Origin: Bacteroides sp. CAG:443
GTDB lineage: Bacteria > Bacteroidota > Bacteroidia > Bacteroidales > Bacteroidaceae
DNA: 53,241 bases
Direction: 5' to 3'
Assembly: GCA_000432735.1 (NCBI GenBank)
Contig: FR887736.1
Coordinates: 1-53,241 of the forward strand
Of this stretch, positions 35,282-44,892 are shown in pieces; the first letter of the stretch is position 1; each line of letters opens with the position of its first letter. The position numbers were made by a program, and so were the translations under genes. The notes under the pieces are model-generated. The model was not told the origin of the DNA. It worked only from the letters and a program-made list of their open reading frames with translations, and searched no databases.

Positions 35282-36647
35282 AACGTTTCATTTTATTGTA
35301 AAGCGTCTGACGAGTAATTCCTAACATGGCCGCTGCTTGCGACAGATTCCCTTCGCACTGATCGATGGCACGCTTTACCATACTGCGTTCCATTTCATCG
35401 AGTGTATGGAAAGGAGTTTCCGTCTCGGCATGACCGGCTACAGATTCAGCAGAAGAAGCGACCGATGTCAATTGTAACATATCCCCCTGCAATTCATTTC
35501 CATCGGACAAAATAACAGCCTTTTCAACAACATGCTGGAGTTCCCGAATATTACCGTACCAAGGATGCTCCAGCAAACGGCGAGCAGCCTCGGGAGTAAA
35601 AGCCTGCACCGGTCGGCCATACTGCTTTGCATATTGCTCCAGAAAGCGTTTCGCCAACGGAAGAATATCCTCCTTTCGTTCACGCAAAGCAGGTATATGC
35701 AAATGAATGGTATTAATACGATAAAGCAAGTCCTCGCGAAACTCCCCGTTCTTCACCATCTCATCCAAGTTACGGTTGGTCGCACAAATCAAGCGGATAT
35801 TGGTAGGCTGCGGTGTATTGCTTCCTACCTTCACAAAGCAACGCTTCTGAATAGCCGTAAGCAGTTTTGCCTGCAAATGATAAGGTAAATTTGCAATTTC
35901 ATCCAAGAAAAGCGTTCCTCCATCGGCAGCCTCAAACCGCCCTACACGGTCCGTATGTGCATCCGTAAACGAACCTTTCACATGACCGAACAACTCACTT
36001 TCGAACAACGATTCGGTAATAGCTCCCATGTCGACGGCAACCATCGGTCCTTCCCTGCGATTGGACAGCCGATGAATTTCACGTGCCAGCATATCTTTTC
36101 CCGTACCGTTTTCTCCTGTAATCAGAATATTGGCATCGGTTGTACTCACTTTCTCAACCAGCATACGCAAGGGACGAATAGCCGGTGAGTTCCCCCAATA
36201 CATCCCCGCATCAGAAGTAGAAGAAAGTGAAACGGTCTTTTTCTTTCCCTTACGAGCATCTGCGACCCGAGCATACGCCTCCTGAAGTGTCTGTACCAAC
36301 CGAGCATTTTCCCAAGGCTTCACAACGAAATCGGCTGCGCCTTCCTTTATGCCCGTCACGGCCAGATTGATATCGGCATAAGCTGTAAACAGTACCACCT
36401 CTGTCTGCGGACGAAGACGTTTTATTTCATGCAACCAATAAAGTCCTTCATTCCCACTATTGATACCTGAAGAGAAATTCATATCAAGCAATACCACATC
36501 AATGGACTCCCGATTCAACAACGTAGGAATTGTAACCGGAGAATCGATTGTAATCACCCGTTCAAAGTATTCTCCCAACAGATATTGGAGTGAAGTCAAT
36601 ATATTCCGGTTATCATCAACAACCAGCAAAGTTCCTTGTTTAGCCAT
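35271..36647 (-). CDS. Sigma-54-dependent response regulator (NtrC-type)
   Basis: The 458-residue product has a receiver domain (about 5-120, phosphorylated D55 in VVLLDMNF), a sigma-54 AAA+ domain (about 155-385) and a Fis-type HTH at the C-terminus (CEGNLSQAAAMLGITRQTLY). AAA+ motifs are GENGTGKD (Walker A), LFLDEIANL (Walker B) and the sigma-54 contact loop, read as GSFTDA instead of the textbook GAFTGA. Such variation is common in Bacteroidetes regulators and keeps the key F-T pair. It is in operon with the histidine kinase. The sigma-54 promoter 155 bp upstream in the divergent gene is the natural target. Confidence 0.95.
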   Translation of the reverse strand: MAKQGTLLVVDDNRNILTSLQYLLGEYFERVITIDSPVTIPTLLNRESIDVVLLDMNFSSGINSGNEGLYWLHEIKRLRPQTEVVLFTAYADINLAVTGIKEGAADFVVKPWENARLVQTLQEAYARVADARKGKKKTVSLSSTSDAGMYWGNSPAIRPLRMLVEKVSTTDANILITGENGTGKDMLAREIHRLSNRREGPMVAVDMGAITESLFESELFGHVKGSFTDAHTDRVGRFEAADGGTLFLDEIANLPYHLQAKLLTAIQKRCFVKVGSNTPQPTNIRLICATNRNLDEMVKNGEFREDLLYRINTIHLHIPALRERKEDILPLAKRFLEQYAKQYGRPVQAFTPEAARRLLEHPWYGNIRELQHVVEKAVILSDGNELQGDMLQLTSVASSAESVAGHAETETPFHTLDEMERSMVKRAIDQCEGNLSQAAAMLGITRQTLYNKMKRYGL

Positions 36648-36669
36648 ATTCTTATTATTTGCAGTGATG

Positions 36670-36687
36670 CAAAGATACGCAAAGATA
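36670..36687 (-). promoter_or_regulatory. Tandem -7 elements for the regulator-kinase operon
   Basis: Two TATCTTTG boxes on the minus strand (36677-36670 and 36687-36680), 10 bp apart, lie just before the regulator start at 36647, giving possible basal transcription by the primary sigma factor. Confidence 0.5.
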
Positions 36688-36712
36688 AAATAAAGGAACT
36701 GGTAACAGGTGA

Positions 36713-36745
36713 CAAAAAATTAGACAGTGGGTGTCTAATTTTTTG
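36713..36745. promoter_or_regulatory. 14-bp-arm palindrome, candidate regulator (UAS) site
   Basis: CAAAAAATTAGACA (36713-36726) and TGTCTAATTTTTTG (36732-36745) are perfect inverted arms around a GTGGG centre. The TAGACA/TGTCTA core is a plausible dimer site for the neighbouring Fis-type regulator. It is about 60-90 bp upstream of the sigma-54 promoter, a normal enhancer distance. Confidence 0.55.
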
Positions 36746-36802
36746 ACACTACAAAGAAACACCGCAATACAACATATACTGATAATCAATACATTATTCT
36801 TT

Positions 36803-36817
36803 TGGCACGATATTTGA
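36803..36817 (+). promoter_or_regulatory. Sigma-54 promoter for the TolC-permease operon
   Basis: TGGCAC-GATAT-TTGA has GG at -24 and TTG at -12 with correct spacing, versus the consensus TGGCACn5TTGC[A/T]. It is 31 bp before the TolC ATG. No TAnnTTTG box is present, supporting sigma-54 as the main route. Confidence 0.8.
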
Positions 36818-36847
36818 TTTATATCTAGCGAATAAAATGTACAATGC

Positions 36848-38206
36848 ATGAAAAGAAACATCACAATAAAGAAACCGCTCTTGTTGCTGGCTTGTCTGTG
36901 CAGCCTCAACCTGACGGCACAAGAAGTATGGAATGTAGACCGGTGCATGGCTTACGCTGTCGATCATAACCGCACGGTGAAGCAGCGAAATCTGGAAGCC
37001 GACAACTACCGTTTGGAACGTATGAAGGCAATCGGACAATTTTTGCCGGGAGTATCAGGAGGAGTAAGTGCACAATATAACTTTGGACGTTCGGTCGATC
37101 CGGAGACCAACACTTATAAATCGGAATCGACATTCAACAATGGTTATAGCATGGAAGCCTCTATTTCGATCTTCCGAGGAGGAAGCCTGATTAATCAGGT
37201 ACGGAAAAGCAAAGCCAATCTGCTATTGGGCAAAGCTGCTTTACAAGAGGCACGCGACAATACCGCGTTGGAAACATTCCAAGCATACATCGATGCCCTT
37301 TATTACTATGGGACTACCCGACTCGCCAGACAAAAACTGGCTGAAAGTGATTCGTTGCTCTACAAGACCCGCAGGCAAGAAGAACTTGGCTTGAAAGGGA
37401 TGGCAGATGTAGCCCAGATGGAGGCACAACAAGCCACCGATGCTTATAACCTGACCCATCAGCATAATTTGTACGAAACCGCCATGCTGACGTTGAAGCA
37501 GAAAATGAATTTTCCTTCCGAAGACTCGCTGATACTGGATACCTGCCTGCTGGAACAATCGGCATTCGATCAGATACAGCTGGCTACAGAACAAGCTGAA
37601 GAAGTATTCCGACTGGCGCTGACGTACAATCCAACGCTGAAACAAGCCGAAATGCAAAAATATGCGGCAAAGATGGACCGTAAGATTTCCTGGAGTTCAG
37701 TCGTTCCATCCATAACTTTTTATGGAGGTATTTCAAGCTCTTACTATAAAGAATTGCATAAAACGGGATATCCGCAGTTTTCCACTCAGTTCGAAAACAA
37801 CTTCGGTTCTTATTTCGGCATTAGTATGAGCATCCCTATCTTCAATCGTTTGTCGGGTATTGCCAACATGCGTCAGGCACGAAACAATTACCGGATAGCT
37901 ACCGAACAATACGAAGCTCAAAAAGAAGAGCTTCAGAAGCTGGTACAGCAAGCCGTACAAGACCGTGAAGGCTATCTGAAGGAAAGCATCCAGATGGAAA
38001 AGAAGGTTGCATCCGACTCACTTGCCTATCACGTAACACGACGCAAATACGAAGAAGGACTGATGACCTCTCTCGATGTACAAAACAATGCAGCTACGCT
38101 GTTGGAAAGTCAGACAGGACTATTGCAGAGTAAACTTACTTACCTGATGAAATGCAGACTGGTAGATTATTATAAAGGACAAGATATTATCAGAACAAAA
38201 GAATAA
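36848..38206 (+). CDS. TolC-family outer-membrane efflux protein
   Basis: The 452-residue product has a signal peptide (cleavage near TAQ/EVW, residue 24) and long helical coiled regions in two repeats, each starting with a WNVDRCMAYAVDHNR-type segment. The typical outer-membrane-factor pattern is seen in QAYIDALYYYGTTRL and SLAYHVTRRKYEEGLMTSLDVQNN. It forms the trimeric outer-membrane channel. It is first in the sigma-54-controlled operon with an adaptor and FtsX-like permeases. Confidence 0.93.
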   Translation: MKRNITIKKPLLLLACLCSLNLTAQEVWNVDRCMAYAVDHNRTVKQRNLEADNYRLERMKAIGQFLPGVSGGVSAQYNFGRSVDPETNTYKSESTFNNGYSMEASISIFRGGSLINQVRKSKANLLLGKAALQEARDNTALETFQAYIDALYYYGTTRLARQKLAESDSLLYKTRRQEELGLKGMADVAQMEAQQATDAYNLTHQHNLYETAMLTLKQKMNFPSEDSLILDTCLLEQSAFDQIQLATEQAEEVFRLALTYNPTLKQAEMQKYAAKMDRKISWSSVVPSITFYGGISSSYYKELHKTGYPQFSTQFENNFGSYFGISMSIPIFNRLSGIANMRQARNNYRIATEQYEAQKEELQKLVQQAVQDREGYLKESIQMEKKVASDSLAYHVTRRKYEEGLMTSLDVQNNAATLLESQTGLLQSKLTYLMKCRLVDYYKGQDIIRTKE

Positions 38207-38219
38207 ACTATTACACACT

Positions 38220-39470
38220 ATGGATATACAACTGGAAAAGAAAAAAGGCATTCAGAAGAAACATATTCCTTACATAGCCGGAGGAGTTGTCGTTCTTCTT
38301 CTGTTAATCTGGATTATCTTCGGCAACCATGCTTCTACGCTGAGAGTAGAAGCCTCATCGCTCAACATAGCCGACGTGACTTATGGCAAGTTCAATGATT
38401 ACATCCGAGTAAACGGACAAGTCCAGCCTATCTCTGTGGTACAACTGAGTCCGGAAGAAGGAGGTATCGTGCAGGAAAAGGTGGTGGAAGAAGGCGCACA
38501 TGTAAAGAAAGGAGATGTTATTCTTCGCCTCAGCAATTCAAACTTAGACTTGCAGATTCTGAATGCAGAATCGGAACTGGCCGAGAAACAGAACCTGCTG
38601 CGTAATACACAAGTTACCATGCAGCAGGATAAGCTGAACAACGAAACCGAAAAAGTACAGCTCGATATCGATACACGCCGCAAGCAACGTACTTTTCTTC
38701 AATACGAACGTTTATACAAAGAACGACTCATCAGCCGGGAGGAATATCTTCAGGCAAAAGAAGACTATGAAGTGGCACAGAAAAAACACGGATTGATTAC
38801 CGAGCGACTGATACAAGATTCTATCTATCGCAACATACAGATGGACCAGATGGAAGACAATTTACAGAACATGCGAAAGAATGTCCTACTGATTCGTGAA
38901 AGAAAGGATAAGCTGGAAGTTCGTGCAACTATCGACGGTGAGCTTGGGCTCCTGGATGCGGAATTAGGTCAGAATATCACTGCCGGACAGATGATCGGGC
39001 AAATAAACGACCTTTCCGACTTCAAAATAGAAGCCATGATAGACGAGCATTATATCGATCGGGTAGCCAACGGACTTCCGGCTACCTTTGAACGACAGGG
39101 AAGTACTTTCAACCTGAAAGTCCGCAAGGTATATCCCGAAGTTCGTGAAGGACGATTCCGTACCGATTTCGTATTCCAAGGTAAGCGCCCGGAGAATATC
39201 CGTAGTGGACAGACCTATTACATCGATCTGCAATTAGGAGAACCTACTGAAAGTGTCCTGATACCTAAAGGTACTTTCTTCCAGGTAACCGGAGGCAACT
39301 GGATTTTCGTAGTCGACAAGGAAGGGAAGAAAGCCTATCGTCGTAAAATCCGCATCGGACGACAGAACCCACAGTATTACGAAGTACTGGAAGGACTGGA
39401 AAAAGGCGAACGGGTTATCATTTCCGGATATGAAAGTTACAAAGACAACGAAGTACTGGTATTAAACTAA
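38220..39470 (+). CDS. HlyD/MacA-family periplasmic adaptor
   Basis: The 416-residue product is anchored by one membrane segment (about 17-36, YIAGGVVVLLLLIWIIFG). It then shows a biotinyl-lipoyl-like half motif (VVQLSPEEGGIVQEKVVEEG), a coiled-coil hairpin (about 125-225), the returning lipoyl half, a beta-barrel domain and a membrane-proximal domain. Adaptors of this type connect an inner-membrane pump to the TolC channel. It lies 13 bp after the TolC gene. Next would normally come an ABC ATPase, but a GIN-domain protein occupies that place. Confidence 0.92.
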   Translation: MDIQLEKKKGIQKKHIPYIAGGVVVLLLLIWIIFGNHASTLRVEASSLNIADVTYGKFNDYIRVNGQVQPISVVQLSPEEGGIVQEKVVEEGAHVKKGDVILRLSNSNLDLQILNAESELAEKQNLLRNTQVTMQQDKLNNETEKVQLDIDTRRKQRTFLQYERLYKERLISREEYLQAKEDYEVAQKKHGLITERLIQDSIYRNIQMDQMEDNLQNMRKNVLLIRERKDKLEVRATIDGELGLLDAELGQNITAGQMIGQINDLSDFKIEAMIDEHYIDRVANGLPATFERQGSTFNLKVRKVYPEVREGRFRTDFVFQGKRPENIRSGQTYYIDLQLGEPTESVLIPKGTFFQVTGGNWIFVVDKEGKKAYRRKIRIGRQNPQYYEVLEGLEKGERVIISGYESYKDNEVLVLN

Positions 39471-39482
39471 AAAGCTAAGATA

Positions 39483-40112
39483 ATGATGAAAAAGATAGCA
39501 ACTATATTAACGAGTTTGGTAATGGCCTGTTTATGTGTAAACTGTGCCAGTGCAAAAGGAGGAAACAAAGAACAAGTAAGTGAAACTCGTAGTGTAAGCC
39601 CTTTCCATTCCATCGAAATGGAAAGTATAGCAGGAGTATATTTCACGCAATCCGACACCTATTCGCTTCGTGTAGAAGGTGAAAAAGAATGGGTGGACCT
39701 GACCAGATGCACCGTTAAGAATGGGAAATTACTGATTACGTGGGCCAAAGAAAGGAAGAAAACGAGCAAGCAGGTAAATGGACTTTTCATTTACCTCAGT
39801 GCACCCGATTTACAGGAAGTTGTTTTAGACGGAGTCGGTTCCTTTGAGTGTAAATCCCGTCTGAACCTGAAAGACATTAAATTTGAGATAGCAGGGGTAG
39901 GCAGCCTGAATGTAGCCGATTTGCATGCCCGCAACGTAAAAGTCTCTCTGGAAGGAGTAGGCAGTGGTGAACTGACAGTAGATTGTGGCCAGCTGGATGC
40001 CAATGTGGACGGTGTGGGTAGTCTTACCTTGAGCGGGAAAGCCCAATCGGCTCATATTTCAAAAGATGGCCTCGGCAGTGTTTCTACCCGACGATTGAAA
40101 GTCGGTGACTAA
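39483..40112 (+). CDS. GIN-domain (DUF2807) exported protein
   Basis: The 209-residue product has a signal peptide with a lipobox-like CLCVNC near residues 16-21 and a repetitive right-handed beta-helix fold. The repeated LDGVGSFEC, IAGVGSLNV, LEGVGSGEL and VDGVGSLTL turns are the hallmark of DUF2807/head-GIN proteins. Its role is unknown; such proteins are often placed beside envelope transporters. It sits between the adaptor and the first permease, 12 bp after the adaptor gene, so it is part of the same sigma-54 transcript. Confidence 0.9.
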   Translation: MMKKIATILTSLVMACLCVNCASAKGGNKEQVSETRSVSPFHSIEMESIAGVYFTQSDTYSLRVEGEKEWVDLTRCTVKNGKLLITWAKERKKTSKQVNGLFIYLSAPDLQEVVLDGVGSFECKSRLNLKDIKFEIAGVGSLNVADLHARNVKVSLEGVGSGELTVDCGQLDANVDGVGSLTLSGKAQSAHISKDGLGSVSTRRLKVGD

Positions 40113-40147
40113 GAATTTACAGCTACAAGTTAAGCACAAAACGAATT

Positions 40148-42502
40148 ATGAATACACTTTTCAGAAATTTCTCACATACTTTCCGGCGTTTCTTTACGGC
40201 CAGCATACTAAACCTGCTGGGGTTAAGCATCGCCTTTGCAGCCTGCTTTGTCATCCTGACACAGGTAGACTACGACTATAACTACAACAAAGCCTATCCG
40301 GCACACGATCGCATCTACCGGGTAGAAGTAAATCCAGGTGGAGAATACGGTTGGCAAATCTGGCTGGCTCGTCCATTCTGTGAACTAATAGGAACTGCAT
40401 CCCCTCATATACAAGCCTTTTCGATAACTTCATTGTCAAACTATCCCAGTGATTTTGAAGTAAACGAACACATTTATTCAGAACTTGAGTTTACCGGATT
40501 TGGGGATTACCTGGAGGTATTTCAGCCTACTATGGTATGCGGCACGACTGCTTCCCTCAATGAACCCGGTCAGGTTCTGATTTCCGCATCCATGGCTCGT
40601 CGTTTTTTCGGTACCACGGATGCCATTGGAAAGACCCTTTACGCAGGCCATAAATCTCATAATTATCCATCGATAATTGGAGGTGTCTATCAGGATATGC
40701 CGGAAAACTCCCAGTTGGGTAACTGTGTGTTCTCTTCTTTTCGTTCGGATTTGAACAAAGATTCCTGGACAAACTGGAATTATACTATGTATATCCGGCT
40801 CGACAATCCGGCTTCATTGGCCGATGTACAGCAGTCTGTCATCGAAAACTGCAAGCAGAAGATTCCAAGAGACCGAATTAGCGGAACTGAAGACTGGGAA
40901 AATTTCATTCATTTTACGCCGCTGGACGAAGTACACTATTCTACGATAGGCAACAAGGCGGCTACCAGCAAAGCAGCTTTGTACCTGCTGCTGTGTGTAT
41001 CGGTACTGATTCTGCTGACGGCAGCAGTCAACTACATGAACTTCTCACTGGCAGAAACTCCCATGAGGTTGCGCTCCATCAATACCCAAAAGGTGCTGGG
41101 CGCTTCCACTGTCTCTTTGCGAGTGTATCTGCTATTAGAATCGGTATTGGTTTGTGTATGCGGCTTCCTGTTGTCCTTGCTCTGGCTCTACCTACTGAAA
41201 GACACCCCTCTGAGTACCTTAGTGGCATCCGATCTTTCGTTGACGGCTCATCCGATCTTACTAGCTGCTTTAGGAGGAATCGCCGTATGCATGGGTTTGC
41301 TGGCCGGAGCTTATCCCTCTTATTACGTCACCTCTTTCCAGCCGGCACTGGCATTGAAAGGCTCGTTCGGTCTTTCCCCGAAAGGCAAAATGCTGCGTAC
41401 GTTTTTGGTTTGTTTCCAGTTTTTCGTCTCTTTCATGCTAATTATTTCTGTAGGCATCATGTACCTGCAAAGTCATTACATACAGAACAGTGATTATGGT
41501 TACGATAAGAGTGTGGTTCTGGTAGGTGAAATCCCTGACGAACTCCTCGATCGCAGAGAAGCGATTGTCAGTGAATTGTCTGGAATTTCGGGTATAGAAG
41601 GAATTTCCATTTCCCAGTTCGTATTGAACTCGTCCGACGACTACATGTCATGGGGAAGAGGAAGTGGAGACCGTTCTATCAATATGGTCTGTTTTCCAGT
41701 AGATTACCGCTACTTGTCGGTGATGGGTATCAAGATTACCGAAGGTCGTGACTTCAAGCCGGGCGACGGAGATGTGTATATTTTCAACGAAGCGGCCCGA
41801 AAGAAATATCCTTGGATGAGAGTTGATGAACCAGCTGTCCCCGAAGATTATCCGATCGTGGGATTCTGTGAGAACATTCGTTTCAGCAGTTTCCGTAACA
41901 ACGATGCCGTAGAGCCGATGGCCTTCTTTATCTACGGAAAAGATCATGTAAACTGGGATGCCAACAGCGTCTTGAACATCCGAGTAGCTCCGGGAGTAGA
42001 CAAGGTAGACATGCTTCACCGTTTGGCAAAGGCGACTGAAAAGATAGCTCCGGGGCGTGACTTCAATTTCCGGTTCATGGATCAAGTGATTGACCAGAAT
42101 TACCATCGGGAGCTGCGTTTCACTCATCAAATTCTGTTGTTCTCCTTAATCGCCATCGTGCTCAGCATAATTGGCGTATTCGGTCTTACGCTGTTCGAAA
42201 GTGAATACCGCCGCAAGGAAATCGGCATCCGAAAAATCTTGGGAAGCTCTACCGGTAAAATTCTTTATATGTTTACCAAGCGTTATCTCGTCATGCTGGT
42301 GATCTGCTTCCTGCTGGCAGCTCCTTTCGGCTGGTGGATTGGGCATGACTGGCTGGAAAGTTTTTCTGACAAGACCCCAATCCGTGCTTGGATATTCGTC
42401 ATTTCCTTCCTGCTGGTCAGCCTCATTACGATACTGACAGTGACCTTCGAGTGCTGGAAGAATGCCAACGAGAATCCGGTACGAAGTATCAAAACCGAAT
42501 AA
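40148..42502 (+). CDS. FtsX/MacB-type ABC transporter permease, first of a tandem pair
   Basis: The 784-residue product has a membrane segment at the N-terminus (about 18-38), a periplasmic MacB-like domain, a central bundle (about 280-430) and a C-terminal FtsX bundle (about 660-775, ending NPVRSIKTE). Two FtsX repeats (LRSINTQKVLGAS and RRKEIGIRKILGSS) are seen. It is a mechanotransmission-type permease rather than a channel-forming one. The next gene, 11 bp away, is a close paralogue. A cognate ATPase is needed but not encoded in the operon. Confidence 0.9.
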   Translation: MNTLFRNFSHTFRRFFTASILNLLGLSIAFAACFVILTQVDYDYNYNKAYPAHDRIYRVEVNPGGEYGWQIWLARPFCELIGTASPHIQAFSITSLSNYPSDFEVNEHIYSELEFTGFGDYLEVFQPTMVCGTTASLNEPGQVLISASMARRFFGTTDAIGKTLYAGHKSHNYPSIIGGVYQDMPENSQLGNCVFSSFRSDLNKDSWTNWNYTMYIRLDNPASLADVQQSVIENCKQKIPRDRISGTEDWENFIHFTPLDEVHYSTIGNKAATSKAALYLLLCVSVLILLTAAVNYMNFSLAETPMRLRSINTQKVLGASTVSLRVYLLLESVLVCVCGFLLSLLWLYLLKDTPLSTLVASDLSLTAHPILLAALGGIAVCMGLLAGAYPSYYVTSFQPALALKGSFGLSPKGKMLRTFLVCFQFFVSFMLIISVGIMYLQSHYIQNSDYGYDKSVVLVGEIPDELLDRREAIVSELSGISGIEGISISQFVLNSSDDYMSWGRGSGDRSINMVCFPVDYRYLSVMGIKITEGRDFKPGDGDVYIFNEAARKKYPWMRVDEPAVPEDYPIVGFCENIRFSSFRNNDAVEPMAFFIYGKDHVNWDANSVLNIRVAPGVDKVDMLHRLAKATEKIAPGRDFNFRFMDQVIDQNYHRELRFTHQILLFSLIAIVLSIIGVFGLTLFESEYRRKEIGIRKILGSSTGKILYMFTKRYLVMLVICFLLAAPFGWWIGHDWLESFSDKTPIRAWIFVISFLLVSLITILTVTFECWKNANENPVRSIKTE

Positions 42503-42513
42503 TATTATTTTCC

Positions 42514-44874
42514 ATGAAAACACTTGTCCGTAACTTTTCGCATACATTCAGGCGCTTCTTTACCGCAAGCATACTGAACATCTTAGGGCTAAGCATCGCT
42601 TTTGCATCCTTCTTTGTCATCATGACACAGGTGGACTACGACTATAATTTTAACAAAGGATATAAAGACTACGAAAAAATATTCCGTATTGAAATTAATC
42701 CTAATCCCAAATTAGGCTGGCAACTGTGGATGCCTCGCCCGTTATGTGAACTGATACAAACCTGTTCACCACACGTAAAATCAGTATCCATAATCAATGC
42801 CTTTCCGCCGCAAAACGACTATGAAGTAAACGGAAACATATTCAACGAAACGACTTGTTACGGCTTTGGAAATTTTCTGGAAACGTTCCAGCCGGAAATC
42901 ATAAACGGTTCTGCCGATGCACTGAACCAACCCAAAACGATTCTCATTTCAGAATCAATGGCAAAGCGTTTTTTCGGAACGACAGATGCGGTCGGGAAAA
43001 GCATTTTCAAAGATAAACAGTCCAACAACGATGCATGGACTATCGGAGGAGTCTACAAAGATTTCCCGGAGAACACACAAATCAGAAACTGGATTATGAT
43101 GCCCAATGATCCTACAGAAAATAAAGACAACTGGAACAACTGGAATTACGCTTGCTACATACGCCTAGACCATCCGGATTCAGCTCCCGAAATAGAAAAG
43201 CTTATTGAGGAAATCGCCAAGAAGAATAATCCCGAATATACATCAGAATGGAACGACAGCATTATGTCCTCTGTCGTTCATTTATCACCCTTGGCGGATA
43301 TTCATTTTTCTACCATAGGCAACAAGAGTGCAAGCAGCCGTACCACCGTTTATCTGCTGACTTGTATTTCTTTCCTGATTGTGGTAATAGCAACCATCAA
43401 TTTCATGAATTTCTCGCTGGCGGAAACTCCGATGCGCATCAAGAGCATCAATACCCAAAAAGTATTGGGAGCAACAACCCGTTCACTTCGCCTCAGCCTG
43501 ATAGTAGAATCCGTACTTATCAGTACCATTGCTTTCATACTTTCTCTGATAGAGGTACTGCTATTGAAAGATTCCGGTCTGCAAGACCTGGTAAGTGCCG
43601 GACTACAGCCTTTGGAACATCCGATACTGCTCACCATTACTTTCTGCCTGAGTCTGCTCATGGGATTCTTAGCCGGCATATATCCCTCCTATTATGTTAC
43701 ATCGTTTGCACCGGCACTGGCACTAAAAGGCTCTTTTGGTCTTTCTCCTAAAGGACGTACCTTACGTACAACCTTGGTATGTATCCAATTCTTCGTTGCC
43801 TACATGCTCATTATCGGAGTAGGAATCATGTACCTGCAAAGCCGGTATATCCGGACATCCGACTATGGATATGATAAAGAGGCCATCATCACAGGAAACA
43901 TGACAACGGAAACTCAGGCACAGAATGATGCCGTAGTAAACGACCTGTCCCGTATTCCCGGAGTAAAGGAAGTAGCTTTTTCAATGTTCATTCTAAGCTC
44001 TGCCGACAGCTACATGAACTGGGCTATGGATGATAACAATACAGTCGTGCAATTTGACGTAATGCCTGTAGATTACCGTTTTCTGGATGTAATGGGAATC
44101 CATGTAACAGAAGGACGAAACTTCAAGCCGGGCGACGGAGACGTCTATATCTTCAACGAAGCAACACGCAAAAAATATCCCTGGATGAAAGTCGACCAGC
44201 CTGCTCCAGACGATCACTTAATCGTAGGGTTCTGCGAGAACATCAAATACAGCAGCTTCCGTAACGATGATAACACGCAGCCTATGGCCTTTTTTATTTA
44301 TGGAAAAAACTTTGAGAAACTAGGACATCAATGGCAGCAAACCATCAATGTCCGTGTATCGGCAGGAGTAGATAAGATTGCGATTATCCGCTCACTCCAG
44401 AAAACAATGGAAAAGTTTACCCCCGGACACGATTTCAATTTCCGGTTCATGGATGAAGTGCTCGATGCCAACTACCGGAACGAACTGCGCTTCACCAAGC
44501 AGATTCTGCTCTTCTCACTCATTGCCATTGCCATCAGCCTGACAGGAGTGTTCGGACTCACCATGTTCGAAAGCGAATACCGAAGAAAGGAAATCGGAAT
44601 CAGAAAGATTATGGGAAGCTCGACCACACAGATTCTGTACATGTTCAACCGAAGATATATACTCATACTTACCGGATGCTTCATCGTAGCCGCACCGTTC
44701 GGATGGTGGATCGGGCAGCACTGGCTGCAAGGATTTGCAGAAAAGACACCTGTCAGCCCGTGGATTTTCATATTGTCGTTCCTGCTGGTTACGCTCATTA
44801 CCATCCTCACCATCACCGTACAGAGCTGGAAAAATGCCTGCGAAAACCCGGCAAACAGCATCAAAACCGAATAA
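42514..44874 (+). CDS. FtsX/MacB-type ABC transporter permease, second of a tandem pair
   Basis: The 786-residue product (start MKTLVRNFSHTFRRFFTASI at 42514) is a close paralogue of the upstream permease. The N-terminal NFSHTFRRFFTASILN segment is identical, as are the motifs SMAKRFFGTTDAVGK (with one change), YPSYYVTSF and RRKEIGIRKI. The start is fixed by the 11-bp gap to the previous stop and by alignment with the paralogue; an in-frame extension to 42388 overlaps the previous gene and is rejected. The tandem pair probably arose by duplication. Confidence 0.92.
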   Translation: MKTLVRNFSHTFRRFFTASILNILGLSIAFASFFVIMTQVDYDYNFNKGYKDYEKIFRIEINPNPKLGWQLWMPRPLCELIQTCSPHVKSVSIINAFPPQNDYEVNGNIFNETTCYGFGNFLETFQPEIINGSADALNQPKTILISESMAKRFFGTTDAVGKSIFKDKQSNNDAWTIGGVYKDFPENTQIRNWIMMPNDPTENKDNWNNWNYACYIRLDHPDSAPEIEKLIEEIAKKNNPEYTSEWNDSIMSSVVHLSPLADIHFSTIGNKSASSRTTVYLLTCISFLIVVIATINFMNFSLAETPMRIKSINTQKVLGATTRSLRLSLIVESVLISTIAFILSLIEVLLLKDSGLQDLVSAGLQPLEHPILLTITFCLSLLMGFLAGIYPSYYVTSFAPALALKGSFGLSPKGRTLRTTLVCIQFFVAYMLIIGVGIMYLQSRYIRTSDYGYDKEAIITGNMTTETQAQNDAVVNDLSRIPGVKEVAFSMFILSSADSYMNWAMDDNNTVVQFDVMPVDYRFLDVMGIHVTEGRNFKPGDGDVYIFNEATRKKYPWMKVDQPAPDDHLIVGFCENIKYSSFRNDDNTQPMAFFIYGKNFEKLGHQWQQTINVRVSAGVDKIAIIRSLQKTMEKFTPGHDFNFRFMDEVLDANYRNELRFTKQILLFSLIAIAISLTGVFGLTMFESEYRRKEIGIRKIMGSSTTQILYMFNRRYILILTGCFIVAAPFGWWIGQHWLQGFAEKTPVSPWIFILSFLLVTLITILTITVQSWKNACENPANSIKTE

Positions 44875-44892
44875 TAAAAACAGATTAATCAT

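Noticed and set aside
42388..42513. N-terminal extension of the second permease
   Set aside because: It overlaps the preceding gene out of frame, and the paralogue aligns from MKTLVRN onward.
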